Assembly: GCF_000422885.1 (NCBI RefSeq)
Contig: NZ_AUGX01000011.1
Span: 1 to 64,000 of the forward strand
Length of the DNA stretch: 64,000 nucleotides
Source of the DNA: Ottowia thiooxydans DSM 14619
Lineage (GTDB): Bacteria > Pseudomonadota > Gammaproteobacteria > Burkholderiales > Burkholderiaceae_C
Direction: 5' to 3'
Shown here in pieces: positions 36,657 to 46,460 of the stretch; the stretch's first letter is position 1; the number at the start of each line of letters is the position of its first letter. Below the pieces are notes generated by a model, which saw nothing but the letters and a program-made list of their open reading frames with translations, did no database searches and was not told where the DNA came from. The translations under genes were made by a program, and so were the position numbers.

Positions 36657-37676
36657 TCAATCGTCGCGCTGCCCTGCCGTATGGCGTGGCAGCTCGCCGA
36701 ACCGCTCCAGGTAGTAAGAGGCGAAGCGGCCCAGATTGCCGAATCCAGCCTCCAGTGCCGTTTCGGTCACGCCGGCCTGAGGGTTCAACCGCAGTTTGTG
36801 GCGCACGGAGTCCAGCCGGAGGTTGCGCAGCGCATCCATGGGTGTGGTTCCAAGGTGCCGGTTACTGAGCGAGTTGAGTGTACGTACGCTGACACCCGCT
36901 GCTGCTGCAATGTCAGCCAGGGACAGCGGGGCTGACATATTCTCCTGCATGAAACGCAGCGCTCCGTCTATGCGACGAGCCTCCTCGCTCATGCCGGCAC
37001 GGTCATGATCGGGCGCCGGGGTAAGCGGACTGGTCGCGAGCGAGTCGCGGCCCTGGTGCGCCAGCGCGAACAAGGCCACGTTGCGTTCCAGATCGTCCAG
37101 CCAAAGGGAGCTCAATCCTGCGTCTGTAGGCAGGCGCATCACTCCCAGTACCGATTGCATCAACACCTCCCACTGCGGCGTGAGCGCGGAGGGAATCAGG
37201 CAGCCTGGTGCGAAGTCCAGCTTGTCTCGACCCAGGCGTTCAAGCACCTCATGGACCAGCGCGTGAGGCAGCTTCAGGATCAATTGTTCGGTGCCAGCGT
37301 GCCAGCGCAGTTGAATGGCGTGCTTGGGTGCGATCAATGCCGCCCGTCCTTCAGCGACTTCGATTCGTTGGCCATCGGACTCCACTTCGGCAGCTCCGCG
37401 CAGCGACATATGCACGAGCACAAAGTCCTCGAACGGGCGCGGTGTGATTTCCACTTCTGCGCCGTAGCGCAACACGTAGGCTTCCAGGCGCCGTACGCGG
37501 CCTTTGTACATGGCTGCGTCCACGGCGCCACGCTTCCAGGCGATCGTGTGTTCAGCCAGTTCTTGCGCAACTTGCCAATGCGAGAGAGACCGCTCCTCCG
37601 AATGGAAGACACGGTTCTGGTAAATGGGTAGCAAGGCTTCTGAGCCTCTTCGAAGCAGCATGCCGGTTTCCTTCAT
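36657..37676 (-). CDS. AraC/XylS-family regulator, probably AntR-like
   Basis: 339 residues. The N-terminal half is an effector-binding domain (PRPFEDFVLVHMSLRGAAEV). The C-terminal 100 residues hold the two AraC helix-turn-helix motifs (LSLADIAAAAGVSVRTLNSL and ETALEAGFGNLGRFASYYLE). It lies between the ant operon and the catechol meta-cleavage genes, convergent to the first and divergent from the second, so it could serve both. AntR, the known regulator of anthranilate operons, belongs to this class. ATG 37676 or 37661. Confidence 0.82.
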   Translation of the reverse strand: MKETGMLLRRGSEALLPIYQNRVFHSEERSLSHWQVAQELAEHTIAWKRGAVDAAMYKGRVRRLEAYVLRYGAEVEITPRPFEDFVLVHMSLRGAAEVESDGQRIEVAEGRAALIAPKHAIQLRWHAGTEQLILKLPHALVHEVLERLGRDKLDFAPGCLIPSALTPQWEVLMQSVLGVMRLPTDAGLSSLWLDDLERNVALFALAHQGRDSLATSPLTPAPDHDRAGMSEEARRIDGALRFMQENMSAPLSLADIAAAAGVSVRTLNSLSNRHLGTTPMDALRNLRLDSVRHKLRLNPQAGVTETALEAGFGNLGRFASYYLERFGELPRHTAGQRDD

Positions 37677-38148
37677 CGTGGCCGGCGGCGTGGACCTGCC
37701 GGCTATTTGTATTGGCGGGCCCCATTTATGCGAAACGTACTCCCGGACCTGCCTGACGCAGATTCTCCCGGGTACGCGTCGGGATCGCCTAGGAACTTAC
37801 CCGATGAAAAAAGACGATGAATGCTGTTTTTGACCGAAGCTGTAGGTTAATTGCAAGAATCGGCCAAAAAATTCACCCGGATTGCCGAAATCGGATGATT
37901 CGGATTTCGCACGAAACAACGGCTTCGCCATGTCGTCCAGGACGCCTACAGGGGCCTTCCGGGGTACCGCCACGCGCGTTTCGGTAGGTGCGAACGGCAT
38001 CGCGCCACACCCAAATCGTGGCCCACAACCCGCTGTGGAAGTGCCCGCTTAAGGGAGCAGCAGAAACCGGACACATCCCACCCAGGCCCCTGCAAGAAAC
38101 GGCTATCGGGCCTGCTACTGCGTTCATAACATGCGGTCAGAGATTTGC
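37677..38148. promoter_or_regulatory. Divergent control region between AraC gene and catechol genes
   Basis: A 472-bp gene-free stretch. It contains a XylS-like site at 37831-37866: TGCAAGAATCGGCCA (37852-37866) differs from the TGCA-N6-GGNTA half-site at one base, and a more degenerate copy begins 21 bp upstream (37831). A dyad CGAAATC / GATTTCG lies at about 37883-37906. I see no small gene here. Confidence 0.4.
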
Positions 38149-38514
38149 ATGCACTACGACATCACCATCGCCAACACAGGAGAGAGCTTCGGCTGTACAG
38201 CCGAACAGAGTCTTTTGTCTGCGATGGAGCGATTGGGCCGAAAGGGAATTCCCGTGGGCTGTCGCAATGGTGGGTGTGGCGTATGCAAGGTGCGTGTACG
38301 TGAAGGCAGTTTCCGCATGGCCAAGATGAGTCGTGCGGTGCTGAGTCTGGGTGAGCAAGACAGTGGTTGCACGCTTGCTTGCAAGACCTTTCCGGATAGC
38401 GCATTGGTCGTGGAGATTGTTGGTGCCATGGCGCGTGCTGTGTGCGCACCGAGGCCTAGCGGCTTTGATTTCGAGTTCAAGAGACCCCTTTCCAAAAACC
38501 GTCAGGAGACATAG
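38149..38514 (+). CDS. Plant-type ferredoxin for catechol 2,3-dioxygenase reactivation
   Basis: About 121 residues from ATG 38149; an in-frame ATG at 38131 is an alternative. The [2Fe-2S] cysteines are in [15 protein letters not shown] (C-x4-C-x2-C) and TLACKTF. It is like XylT, DmpQ and NahT, which reduce the iron of catechol 2,3-dioxygenase after oxidative inactivation. The extradiol dioxygenase gene starts 2 bp after its stop, the standard arrangement. Confidence 0.87.
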   Translation: MHYDITIANTGESFGCTAEQSLLSAMERLGRKGIPVGCRNGGCGVCKVRVREGSFRMAKMSRAVLSLGEQDSGCTLACKTFPDSALVVEIVGAMARAVCAPRPSGFDFEFKRPLSKNRQET

Positions 38515-38516
38515 AC

Positions 38517-39458
38517 ATGGCAATTACCGGCGTACTGCGCCCTGGGCACGTGCAAATCCGCGTGTTGGAGTTGGCACCAGCCCTGAGGCACTACGTGGAC
38601 ATCCTGGGTCTGCGCGAAACCGCGCGAGACCAGAAAAGTGGCCGCGTCTTCCTCAAGGCCTGGGACGAGCACGACCACCATAGTGTGATTCTGCGCGAGG
38701 CCGACGAAGCGGGCATCGACTACATGGGATGGAAGGTCGATTCTCCAGCCACGCTGGAAAGGTTGGCTGGCGACATCGAGAAGTCAGCTCTGTGTACAGA
38801 GTTGTGCTGGATTGATGCGGGAGAGCAACCGGAAACTGGCCGGCGCTTTCGTTTCACCATTCCAACCGGCCATGTGATGGAGTTGTACGCTGAGCGTGAG
38901 ATGCTCGGCAACAACTGCGGCACAGCGGGTGATGATGTGAATCCCGACCCATGGCCCGATGGGCTCAAGGGGATCTCTCCCTCGCGCTTTGACCACTGCC
39001 TGCTGTATGGCGATGACCTCGATGGCACGGTCAAGCTGTTCTGCGAAGTTCTGGGCTTCGGAGTTGCTGAACAAGTCATGGCTGGGCCGGACATGATTGG
39101 CGCCTTCCTGAGTTGCTCGAACAAAGCGCATGACGTGGCTTTCATCCGGCAACCGGTCAAGGGCAAGTTGCACCACATCAGCTTCCTGCTGGGTAGTTGG
39201 GAGCAGGTGCTGCGGGCAGGCGATATTTTGTCGCGCACCAAGACTTCAATCGATATTGGCCCCACGCGACACGGCATCACACGTGGCGAAACTATCTACT
39301 TCTTCGATCCCTCGGGTAACCGCAACGAGGTATTTGCCGGCGGCTACTCCTACTACCCAGACAAGCCAACCATCACTTGGCACGCCGAGGAGTTGGGACC
39401 AGCGATCTTCTATCACGACCGCAAGTTGAACGAAGCCTTTCTGTCGGTGTTCACCTGA
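38517..39458 (+). CDS. Catechol 2,3-dioxygenase
   Basis: 313 residues with two vicinal-oxygen-chelate domains, the XylE/DmpB type. Fe(II) ligands are His160 (SRFDHCLLY), His220 ([10 protein letters not shown]) and Glu271 ([11 protein letters not shown]). It cleaves catechol beside the hydroxyls to 2-hydroxymuconic semialdehyde. It is translationally close to the ferredoxin. A 182-bp gap with a dyad separates it from the next pathway gene. Confidence 0.9.
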   Translation: MAITGVLRPGHVQIRVLELAPALRHYVDILGLRETARDQKSGRVFLKAWDEHDHHSVILREADEAGIDYMGWKVDSPATLERLAGDIEKSALCTELCWIDAGEQPETGRRFRFTIPTGHVMELYAEREMLGNNCGTAGDDVNPDPWPDGLKGISPSRFDHCLLYGDDLDGTVKLFCEVLGFGVAEQVMAGPDMIGAFLSCSNKAHDVAFIRQPVKGKLHHISFLLGSWEQVLRAGDILSRTKTSIDIGPTRHGITRGETIYFFDPSGNRNEVFAGGYSYYPDKPTITWHAEELGPAIFYHDRKLNEAFLSVFT

Positions 39459-39521
39459 CGCGCACGGTGGCGCAATGCCGGGCAATGAATTGATGGCGCG
39501 CTAGTCGATCCCTTTTCGGCT

Positions 39522-39553
39522 GTGCGCGAGGGGCTATCCCTGCGTTCGCGCAC
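39522..39553. repeat. Inverted repeat between C23O and semialdehyde dehydrogenase
   Basis: GTGCGCGA (39522-39529) and TCGCGCAC (39546-39553), perfect 8-bp arms with 16 bp between. It may be a transcript end or an operator. No T-run. Confidence 0.4.
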
Positions 39554-39640
39554 TCCGGGCGGCTCTGAACTCTAGGACGTGGTCTGCGCCCGAGTCAGCT
39601 TGGCTGCGACCGGCCTGTTTGAGACACACAAGGAACCAGT

Positions 39641-41104
39641 ATGAGCAAAGATATCTTGAATTTCATCAACGGCGAATATGTCAAGAACGTGAGCGGTAAG
39701 ACGTACGAGAAGCGTAACCCGGTCGACGATTCGCTGGTCGGTATGGTGCATGAGGCCGGCAAGCCCGAGGTAGATGCTGCCGTGGCTGCGGCCCGCGCCG
39801 CGCTGCATGGCCCATGGAGCAAGCTGTCAGTAGTGGAGCGTTGCGACCTGCTCGACGGTCTGGTCCACGAGATCAATCAACGTTTCGACGACTTTCTGCA
39901 GGCTGAGATTGCCGACACTGGCAAGCCCGCGCACCTGGCCTCGCACGTGGATATTCCGCGCGGTGCGGCCAACTTCCAGGCCTTTACCGACACCATTAAG
40001 AACGTCTCGACAGAGTCCTTCGAGATGCGTACGCCGGATGGAAAGATAGCGCGAAGCTACGGCGTGCGCGTGCCGCGCGGCGTGATCGCGGTCATCTGCC
40101 CATGGAACCTGCCGCTACTGCTGATGACGTGGAAGGCGGGCCCTGCGCTGGCCTGCGGCAATACCGTGGTGATCAAGCCGTCGGAGGTCACGCCTAGCAC
40201 GGCGACATTGCTGGGTGAGGTTATGAACAAGGTGGGCATACCGAAGGGCGTGTACAACGTGGTCAACGGCTTCGGTGTGGATTCGGCCGGCTCTTTCCTG
40301 ACCTCGCATCCAGGCGTTGACGGCATTACGTTCACCGGAGAGACCAAGACCGGCACCGCGATCATGAAGGCTGCCGCCGAAGGCATCCGCCCGGTATCAC
40401 TGGAACTTGGTGGCAAGAACGCGGCGCTGGTCTTCGCCGACTGCGATTTCAACAACGCGGTGGCTACCGTTGCCCGCTCCTGCTTTGAAAATGCAGGCCA
40501 GGTTTGCCTAGGTACCGAGCGTGTCTACGTGCAGCGGCCGATCTTCGACAAGTTCGTACAGGCGTTGAAGGTACAGGCAGAGGCCATGAAGCCGGGCCGC
40601 CCTTTTGACAAGGACACCAAGATTGGCCCGCTGGTCAGCAAGGTGCATCAGAAGAAGGTACTGGGTTTGTACGCCAAGGCCAAGGAGGAGGGCGCGACCA
40701 TTGTCACCGGGGGCGGCATTCCAGATATGCCAGAAGAGCTCAAGGGCGGCTGCTGGGTGCAGCCCACGATCTGGACCGGATTACCGGAAACCGCCACCGT
40801 GGTGACCGAAGAAATCTTTGGCCCCTGCTGCCACATTCAGCCCTTCGACACAGAGGAAGAGGTGCTGGCGATGGTCAATAACAACCGGTACGGACTGGCC
40901 ACCTCCATTCATACGCAGGACATCAGCCGTGCGATGCGCCTGGCCAATGCGATCGAGGTTGGTCTGTGCTGGGTCAATAGCTGGTTCCTGCGCGATCTGC
41001 GCACGTCGTTCGGTGGTTCCAAGCAGTCAGGCATTGGCCGGGAAGGTGGTGTGCATTCGTTGGAGTTCTACACCGATTTGCGCAACGTGATGGTCAAGTA
41101 CTGA
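39641..41104 (+). CDS. 2-hydroxymuconic semialdehyde dehydrogenase
   Basis: 487 residues of the aldehyde dehydrogenase superfamily (XylG/DmpC type). Cofactor stretch PWNLPLLLMTWKAGPALACG, catalytic Glu in LELGGKN and nucleophile Cys289 in NAGQVCLGTERVYV. It oxidises the ring-cleavage product with NAD+ to 2-hydroxymuconate (the 4-oxalocrotonate branch). aaggaacc precedes the ATG. It is followed after 10 bp by the hydratase gene. Confidence 0.88.
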   Translation: MSKDILNFINGEYVKNVSGKTYEKRNPVDDSLVGMVHEAGKPEVDAAVAAARAALHGPWSKLSVVERCDLLDGLVHEINQRFDDFLQAEIADTGKPAHLASHVDIPRGAANFQAFTDTIKNVSTESFEMRTPDGKIARSYGVRVPRGVIAVICPWNLPLLLMTWKAGPALACGNTVVIKPSEVTPSTATLLGEVMNKVGIPKGVYNVVNGFGVDSAGSFLTSHPGVDGITFTGETKTGTAIMKAAAEGIRPVSLELGGKNAALVFADCDFNNAVATVARSCFENAGQVCLGTERVYVQRPIFDKFVQALKVQAEAMKPGRPFDKDTKIGPLVSKVHQKKVLGLYAKAKEEGATIVTGGGIPDMPEELKGGCWVQPTIWTGLPETATVVTEEIFGPCCHIQPFDTEEEVLAMVNNNRYGLATSIHTQDISRAMRLANAIEVGLCWVNSWFLRDLRTSFGGSKQSGIGREGGVHSLEFYTDLRNVMVKY

Positions 41105-41114
41105 GGAAGCAAGA

Positions 41115-41897
41115 ATGGATAAGCAAAAGATCCAGGGCTGGGGCGACACGCTCTACGACGCCTTCATCAACAGCCGGCCCATCGAGCCACTGACCGACAG
41201 CGAACCCGGCATCACCATCGAGGATGCCTACCAGATCCAGCTGCGCATGATCCAGCGCCGCATTGAACGCGGCGAGACGGTGGTGGGCAAGAAAATCGGC
41301 GTGACCAGCCAGGTGGTCATGCAGATGCTCGGCGTGAACCAGCCGGATTTCGGCCAGATGCTCTCAGGCATGGTCTTCAACGAGGGTGAGCCGATTCAGG
41401 TGGGTGGCCTCATTGCGCCCAAGGCGGAGGCTGAAGTCGCTTTCCTTCTCAAACGCGATCTTACTGGCCCTGGGGTCACCGCGGCCGATGTACTACGCGC
41501 CACCGAATGCGTGATGCCATGCTTTGAGATCGTTGATTCGCGCATCAAGGATTGGAAAATCAAGATCCAGGACACCGTGGCTGATAACGCCTCCTGTGGC
41601 GTGCTCACGCTCGGTGGACAACGCCGCAGCCCGCGCGATCTTGACCTTGCCCTTGCGGGGATGGTGCTGGAGAAGAACGGCGAATTGGTCAGCACTTCCA
41701 CGGGTGCGTCTGTACAGGGCTCCCCGGTTAATGCGGTGGCTTGGCTTGCGAACACCCTGGGCCGGCTCGGCATCGGGCTCAAAGCCGGCGAAATCATTCT
41801 TTCTGGTTCGCAATCGCCGCTGGTGCCGGTGAAGGCGGGCGACAGCCTCTACTGCAGTGTCGGTGGGCTGGGCAGCACTTCGGTGCGATTCATCTGA
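41115..41897 (+). CDS. 2-oxopent-4-enoate hydratase (DmpE/XylJ type), plus-strand copy
   Basis: 260 residues. Very like DmpE: GKKIGVTSQVVMQMLGVNQP, CFEIVDSRIKDWKIKIQDTV and ADNASCGVLTLGG. It adds water to 2-hydroxypenta-2,4-dienoate to give 4-hydroxy-2-oxovalerate. It lies between the dehydrogenase and decarboxylase genes, as in dmp/xyl operons. A second family pair is at 53006-54573. Confidence 0.85.
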   Translation: MDKQKIQGWGDTLYDAFINSRPIEPLTDSEPGITIEDAYQIQLRMIQRRIERGETVVGKKIGVTSQVVMQMLGVNQPDFGQMLSGMVFNEGEPIQVGGLIAPKAEAEVAFLLKRDLTGPGVTAADVLRATECVMPCFEIVDSRIKDWKIKIQDTVADNASCGVLTLGGQRRSPRDLDLALAGMVLEKNGELVSTSTGASVQGSPVNAVAWLANTLGRLGIGLKAGEIILSGSQSPLVPVKAGDSLYCSVGGLGSTSVRFI

Positions 41898-41915
41898 TAG
41901 CCAAGGAATATCTTC

Positions 41916-42707
41916 ATGACCACACTCAGCAAGAGCGATATCGGCCGGTTGGCCGTGTTGCTGGAAACGGCCGAACTGCAGGCGCACGACGTGACCAAGA
42001 TCACTGACGACAACCCAGGGATGGACTGGGAGGATGCCTACGATATCCAGGACGAGATCCGCCGTCTGAAGGAAGATCGTGGCCACAAGGTCGTCGGCCT
42101 CAAGGCGGGTCTGACCTCTTTCGCGAAAATGAAGCAGATGGGCGTCACCAGCCCTGTGTTTGGATTCGTGGCCGACTACATGGCGCGGCCAGACGGCGGA
42201 GAGATCGAAACCTCGCAGCTCATCCACCCAAAGGTTGAAGCCGAGATCTGCATCGTCACCAAGGCACCGCTCAAGGGGCCGGGCTGCCATGTGGCGGCAG
42301 TGATGGCCGCGACTGATTTCGTAATACCCGCCGTCGAAGTGATTGACTCACGTTACCGCGACTTCAAGTTCGATCTAAAGAGCGTGATCGCAGACAACAC
42401 CTCGGCCTCGCGTTTCGTCATCGGCGGTCGTATGCGCGATCTAGCCGAGCTCGATCTCCGCACGCTCGGTGTGGTGTTGGAGATCAATGGGGAGGTCGTC
42501 AGCATGGCGGCCGGTGCAGCCGTTCTGGGCCATCCACTCGCGGCGGTTGCGATGCTGGCGAATCATCTGGGTGAGCGCGGCCAGGAGATTCCGGCGGGCA
42601 GCTTCATCATGACCGGCGGTGTGACGGAAGCCATCTCGGTAAGCGCTGGAGACCACGTTGCCGTGCGCTTCCAGGACCTTGGCACGGTTTCGATGCGGTT
42701 TGTTTGA
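41916..42707 (+). CDS. 4-oxalocrotonate decarboxylase (DmpH/XylI type), plus-strand copy
   Basis: 263 residues of the same fold as the hydratase but matching DmpH: GLKAGLTSFAKMKQMGV, VIDSRYRDFKFDLKSVIADN and GAAVLGHPLAAVAMLANHL. With Mg2+ it decarboxylates 2-oxohex-3-enedioate and works in complex with the hydratase. It ends the plus-strand meta set; tautomerase, aldolase and acetaldehyde dehydrogenase are not next to it but on the minus strand at 50.9-54.9 kb. Confidence 0.85.
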   Translation: MTTLSKSDIGRLAVLLETAELQAHDVTKITDDNPGMDWEDAYDIQDEIRRLKEDRGHKVVGLKAGLTSFAKMKQMGVTSPVFGFVADYMARPDGGEIETSQLIHPKVEAEICIVTKAPLKGPGCHVAAVMAATDFVIPAVEVIDSRYRDFKFDLKSVIADNTSASRFVIGGRMRDLAELDLRTLGVVLEINGEVVSMAAGAAVLGHPLAAVAMLANHLGERGQEIPAGSFIMTGGVTEAISVSAGDHVAVRFQDLGTVSMRFV

Positions 42708-42844
42708 GCGCCGTAGAGCACGCTTTGAACACGCTCCTATAGCCCGCTGCACCATCCACGCCACATGATTAACCCAGGCGGTTTGCCGCATGGGCTTGGA
42801 TGTGTGTGCCCTGAAATAAGAAGAACGACCACACGAGGCCCGCC

Positions 42845-45800
42845 ATGGCAGACAAGAAATCCGACAAAGCGAACGTCCCTAATAACTTCACGCAGGAAGA
42901 AGGCCAGATCAATCTTGGCGGCATCGACGCCATCGTGCGCTTGACGCTCGATCAGGTGCGTGCCGATGAACGCCGAGGGCTCAAGACCGGCATGTTCGTC
43001 AGTGGCTACCGTGGTTCGCCCGTGGGTATGCTGGATGCCGCCTTGATCAAGCAGCAGAAGCTGCTGCTGTCCAAGCACATTCACTTTGTGGATGGCTTGA
43101 ACGAAGACTTGGCCGCCACGGCTGTGTGGGGCACGCAGATGCTGCACACCGTGGGCAAGCAGAAGTTCGACGGCGTGACAGGCCTTTGGTATGGAAAGGC
43201 CCCAGGCGTCGACCGCTCGGGCGACGCTCTCAAGCACGCTAACTACACCGGCATCGGCAAGAACGGTGGTGTGCTGGCAATTGCAGGCGACGACCCCAGC
43301 TGCAAAAGCAGTTCGCTGTGTAGCCAATCTGAACCCATGCTGATGCACGTGGGGATTCCGAGCTTGTACCCGGCCAACGTGCAAGAGATTCTGGACTACG
43401 GCCTGCATGGCTATCAGATGTCTCGCTTGGCGGGTCTGTGGGTCGGCATGAAGATCGTGACCAACGTCGCGGACGGCACCGGTACAGCCAACATCTCGCC
43501 TGATCGCATGCGCTTCATGGAGTCTGACCTCGAGTTTGACGGCCAGCGTTTTTCCCCCAGCATGAACTTGGGCATGAACGTGCGTGCCCAGGCGCTGGAG
43601 ATGGAGCAATCGCTCTACACGCGCCGGCTTGAAGTGGCCAAGCGCTACGCCGCAGCCAACCGACTGAATGATGTCGTCTTTGAAAATCCTGATGCCTGGT
43701 TGGGGATCATTACTGCTGGAAAAACCTATAACGATCTGCGGCAGTGCTTCCTCGAACTGGGATTGGACGACGCGGCGCTGCGCCGCTACGGCATCCGAAT
43801 TCTCAAGATGGGCATGCTGTTTCCCATGGAGCCGCAGGTGGTGCGCGATTTTGCGCGTGGTCTGGAAGAGATCTTCGTTATTGAGGAAAAGCGCCCCTTT
43901 CTGGAGATGTTCGCCAAGAACGTGCTCTACGGCATGGCCAACGCGCCGCGCATCGTTGGCAAGTTTGATGAGCAGGAAAAGGAGTTGCTGCCGCACTACG
44001 GTGAGTTCGAGTCAGATGCGATCGGCCGTGCGCTGACAGCTCGGCTGTCCAAGAAAGCGAGAGTGGAGTCGGCCGAAGCCTGGTTGCAGCGGTTGGATGA
44101 GATCCATGCACGCGGTAAATTGACCGAAACGGCTGGCCGTACCGCCTGGTTCTGCTCAGGCTGCCCGCACAACAGTTCCACTCAGGCGCCAGACGGATCG
44201 ATTGTCTCGGCCGGCATTGGCTGTCATACCATGGCCATGTGGATGGACCGCAACGTGGTCATGGGCACGCACATGGGTGCAGAGGGTGCGCAGTGGATCG
44301 GCATGGCGCCGTTCACCGACACCAAGCACATCTTCCAGAACATGGGAGATGGCACTTACGCTCATTCGGGAAGCTTGGCGATCCGCTATGCCGCAGCCAA
44401 CAATACCAACATCACATTCAAGATCCTGCGCAATGCCCATACCTCGATGACTGGCGGACAGGCCATCATGGGCGCACACCCGGTCGCTGCCATGGTGGCT
44501 GACCTGCTGGCCAACGGCGTGAAGAAGGTCATCGTGACCACGGATAACCTGGAGCAATACAAGGGGTTGAACCTGGCCGGAGGCACCCAAGCCTGGCACC
44601 GTGACCGGCTTGACGAAGCGCAGCGCCTGCTGGCCGATACCCCCGGCACGACTGTATTGCTGCACGACCAGGAGTGCGCGGCAGAGCTGCGCCGCGCTCG
44701 TAGCCGCGGCAAAGCTGAAGAGCCGGTTGAGGTGGTCGTCATCAACGAACGCGTCTGCGAAGGCTGCGGTGACTGCGGCGAGAAGAGCAACTGCATGAGC
44801 GTGGAGCCTGTGTCCACGGAATTTGGCCGCAAGACACGCATCCATCAAGGCTCATGCAACAAGGATTTCTCATGCGTCAAGGGCTTTTGCCCTTCGTTCC
44901 TCACCGTCATACCGAATCCAGCACCAGCCGAGGCCGACGGCAAGAAAAGGAAGAAAGGCCGAATTCCGGCCCTGGAGCGCGCACTGCCAGATCCGGAAGC
45001 CAAGATCGACGGCAAATTTGGGTTCTCTGTGCACCTGATGGGCATCGGTGGCACCGGCTCTGTCACCGTCGCATCGACTATCGCCCAGGCCGCCCGGCTT
45101 GAGGGAAAGCACGTGATTGGTTTGGATCAGACTGGCCTGGCGCAAAAGGGTGGCGCCGTGATCTCTGACATCAAAGTTACTACCGCGCCGTTCAACGGCT
45201 CCAACAAGGTCTCGGATGGTCGCAGTGACCTTTACCTGGGCTTCGATATCCTGAATGCGACCGATCCAAAGAACCTTGACAAGTGTCACCCTGAGCGCAC
45301 GATCGCCGTGGTGTCCACTACGCAGACGCCAACTGGCCAGATGGTGGCCAACCGGAACGTTCTTTTTCCGTCGACACGCGTGCTGACCTCGGGTATTGAT
45401 AAGGTCACACGCAAGGCAGACAACGTGTTCCTGGATGGCCAGGCCTTGGCTGAGGGCCTGTTCGGTGATCCCATGGCAACCAATACGTTTATGGTTGGTG
45501 TGGCGTTCCAGGCCGGTGCGATCCCGCTGAAGGCTGAGTCGATTGAAGCCGCCATCCGCAATGCCGGCGTGGGTGTGGAGCAGGGCATCGCCGCGTTCAG
45601 GTGGGGGCGCATGGCTGTAGTGGACCGCGCCTTCGTGGTGGCTGAGGCTGATAGGGCAAAGGGTACAACGCGCGCCGTTGCACCGCTCAGCACTGAAGCC
45701 GCGAGCATTGTCGACGGTACAGGTGCTACAGGAGAGCTCAAGCGCCTGCTGCAGGTGAGGGTCCCTGAACTGATGGCCTTCCAGGACGCAGCCTATGCGC

Positions 45801-46432
45801 GCCACTATGCCGCTCAGGTACAGCGAGTGTCGGCAGCTGAGCAGAAAGCCGCTCCAGGCCAAAGCGCATTGGCCGAGGCTACCGCACGCTACCTCTACAA
45901 GCTGATGGCCTACAAGGACGAGTATGAGGTGGCCCGGTTGCACAACGATCCGGCGTTCCTGGCTCAGCTCGATGCGCAGTTTCCGAATGGCTACTCAGTG
46001 AAATACCACTTGGCGCCGCCCACGATCTCCAAGCGCGATCCGGTCACAGGTCACCTGATCAAGCAGAAGTTCGGCCCATGGATGCGCAACGCGTTCTCCT
46101 GGTTGTCGCGGCTCAAAGGCTTGCGCGGTGGGGCGCTGGACTTGTTTGGCAAGTCCGAGGAGCGCCGTGCGGAACGTCAACTCATCACCGAGTACGAGCA
46201 CATGCTCGACGAAGTGGTGACGAAGCTGAACGCGAACAACCATGAAGCAGCCGTGCGGCTGGCCTGTGTGCCCGACGCCATCCGCGGCTACGGCCATGTG
46301 AAGGAGAAAAGCATGGCTCAGGCAGAAGCGGTGCGCGCCCTGAGATTACAGGCATTTCGCGAGCCGCCAACGGCACGGCGACCTGTCCGCGACGCTGCGG
46401 AGCAGTTGCAAGCCGAGCACCTCTCGGCTTGA
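42845..46432 (+). CDS. Indolepyruvate ferredoxin oxidoreductase, fused subunits
   Basis: 1195 residues joining the alpha (iorA-like, thiamine diphosphate) and beta (iorB-like) parts in one chain. Four-Fe/four-S cysteines are visible at 638, 641, 644 and 650 (CEGCGDCGEKSNC) and again in CNKDFSCVKGFCPSF. The gamma-type domain follows (MGIGGTGSVTVASTIAQAAR). It oxidatively decarboxylates aryl pyruvates (indole-, phenyl-) to aryl-acetyl-CoA and reduces ferredoxin. In an anthranilate/catechol cluster it may serve tryptophan-derived compounds; the link is inference. It starts 138 bp after the decarboxylase. Confidence 0.85.
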   Translation: MADKKSDKANVPNNFTQEEGQINLGGIDAIVRLTLDQVRADERRGLKTGMFVSGYRGSPVGMLDAALIKQQKLLLSKHIHFVDGLNEDLAATAVWGTQMLHTVGKQKFDGVTGLWYGKAPGVDRSGDALKHANYTGIGKNGGVLAIAGDDPSCKSSSLCSQSEPMLMHVGIPSLYPANVQEILDYGLHGYQMSRLAGLWVGMKIVTNVADGTGTANISPDRMRFMESDLEFDGQRFSPSMNLGMNVRAQALEMEQSLYTRRLEVAKRYAAANRLNDVVFENPDAWLGIITAGKTYNDLRQCFLELGLDDAALRRYGIRILKMGMLFPMEPQVVRDFARGLEEIFVIEEKRPFLEMFAKNVLYGMANAPRIVGKFDEQEKELLPHYGEFESDAIGRALTARLSKKARVESAEAWLQRLDEIHARGKLTETAGRTAWFCSGCPHNSSTQAPDGSIVSAGIGCHTMAMWMDRNVVMGTHMGAEGAQWIGMAPFTDTKHIFQNMGDGTYAHSGSLAIRYAAANNTNITFKILRNAHTSMTGGQAIMGAHPVAAMVADLLANGVKKVIVTTDNLEQYKGLNLAGGTQAWHRDRLDEAQRLLADTPGTTVLLHDQECAAELRRARSRGKAEEPVEVVVINERVCEGCGDCGEKSNCMSVEPVSTEFGRKTRIHQGSCNKDFSCVKGFCPSFLTVIPNPAPAEADGKKRKKGRIPALERALPDPEAKIDGKFGFSVHLMGIGGTGSVTVASTIAQAARLEGKHVIGLDQTGLAQKGGAVISDIKVTTAPFNGSNKVSDGRSDLYLGFDILNATDPKNLDKCHPERTIAVVSTTQTPTGQMVANRNVLFPSTRVLTSGIDKVTRKADNVFLDGQALAEGLFGDPMATNTFMVGVAFQAGAIPLKAESIEAAIRNAGVGVEQGIAAFRWGRMAVVDRAFVVAEADRAKGTTRAVAPLSTEAASIVDGTGATGELKRLLQVRVPELMAFQDAAYARHYAAQVQRVSAAEQKAAPGQSALAEATARYLYKLMAYKDEYEVARLHNDPAFLAQLDAQFPNGYSVKYHLAPPTISKRDPVTGHLIKQKFGPWMRNAFSWLSRLKGLRGGALDLFGKSEERRAERQLITEYEHMLDEVVTKLNANNHEAAVRLACVPDAIRGYGHVKEKSMAQAEAVRALRLQAFREPPTARRPVRDAAEQLQAEHLSA

Positions 46433-46460
46433 TATTCCATCACTCAGGAGACATCGATCC

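Noticed and set aside
42717-42736. GAGCACGCT and GAACACGCT direct repeat after the decarboxylase gene
   Set aside because: Short and imperfect; no further copies nearby, so not called as an operator.
42737-43996. 419-codon frame antisense to the indolepyruvate oxidoreductase gene
   Set aside because: Composition-driven shadow; the product is rich in His, Arg and Gln without any recognisable motif.
44870-45943. 357-codon frame antisense to the same oxidoreductase
   Set aside because: Shadow of a strongly supported gene; no family features.
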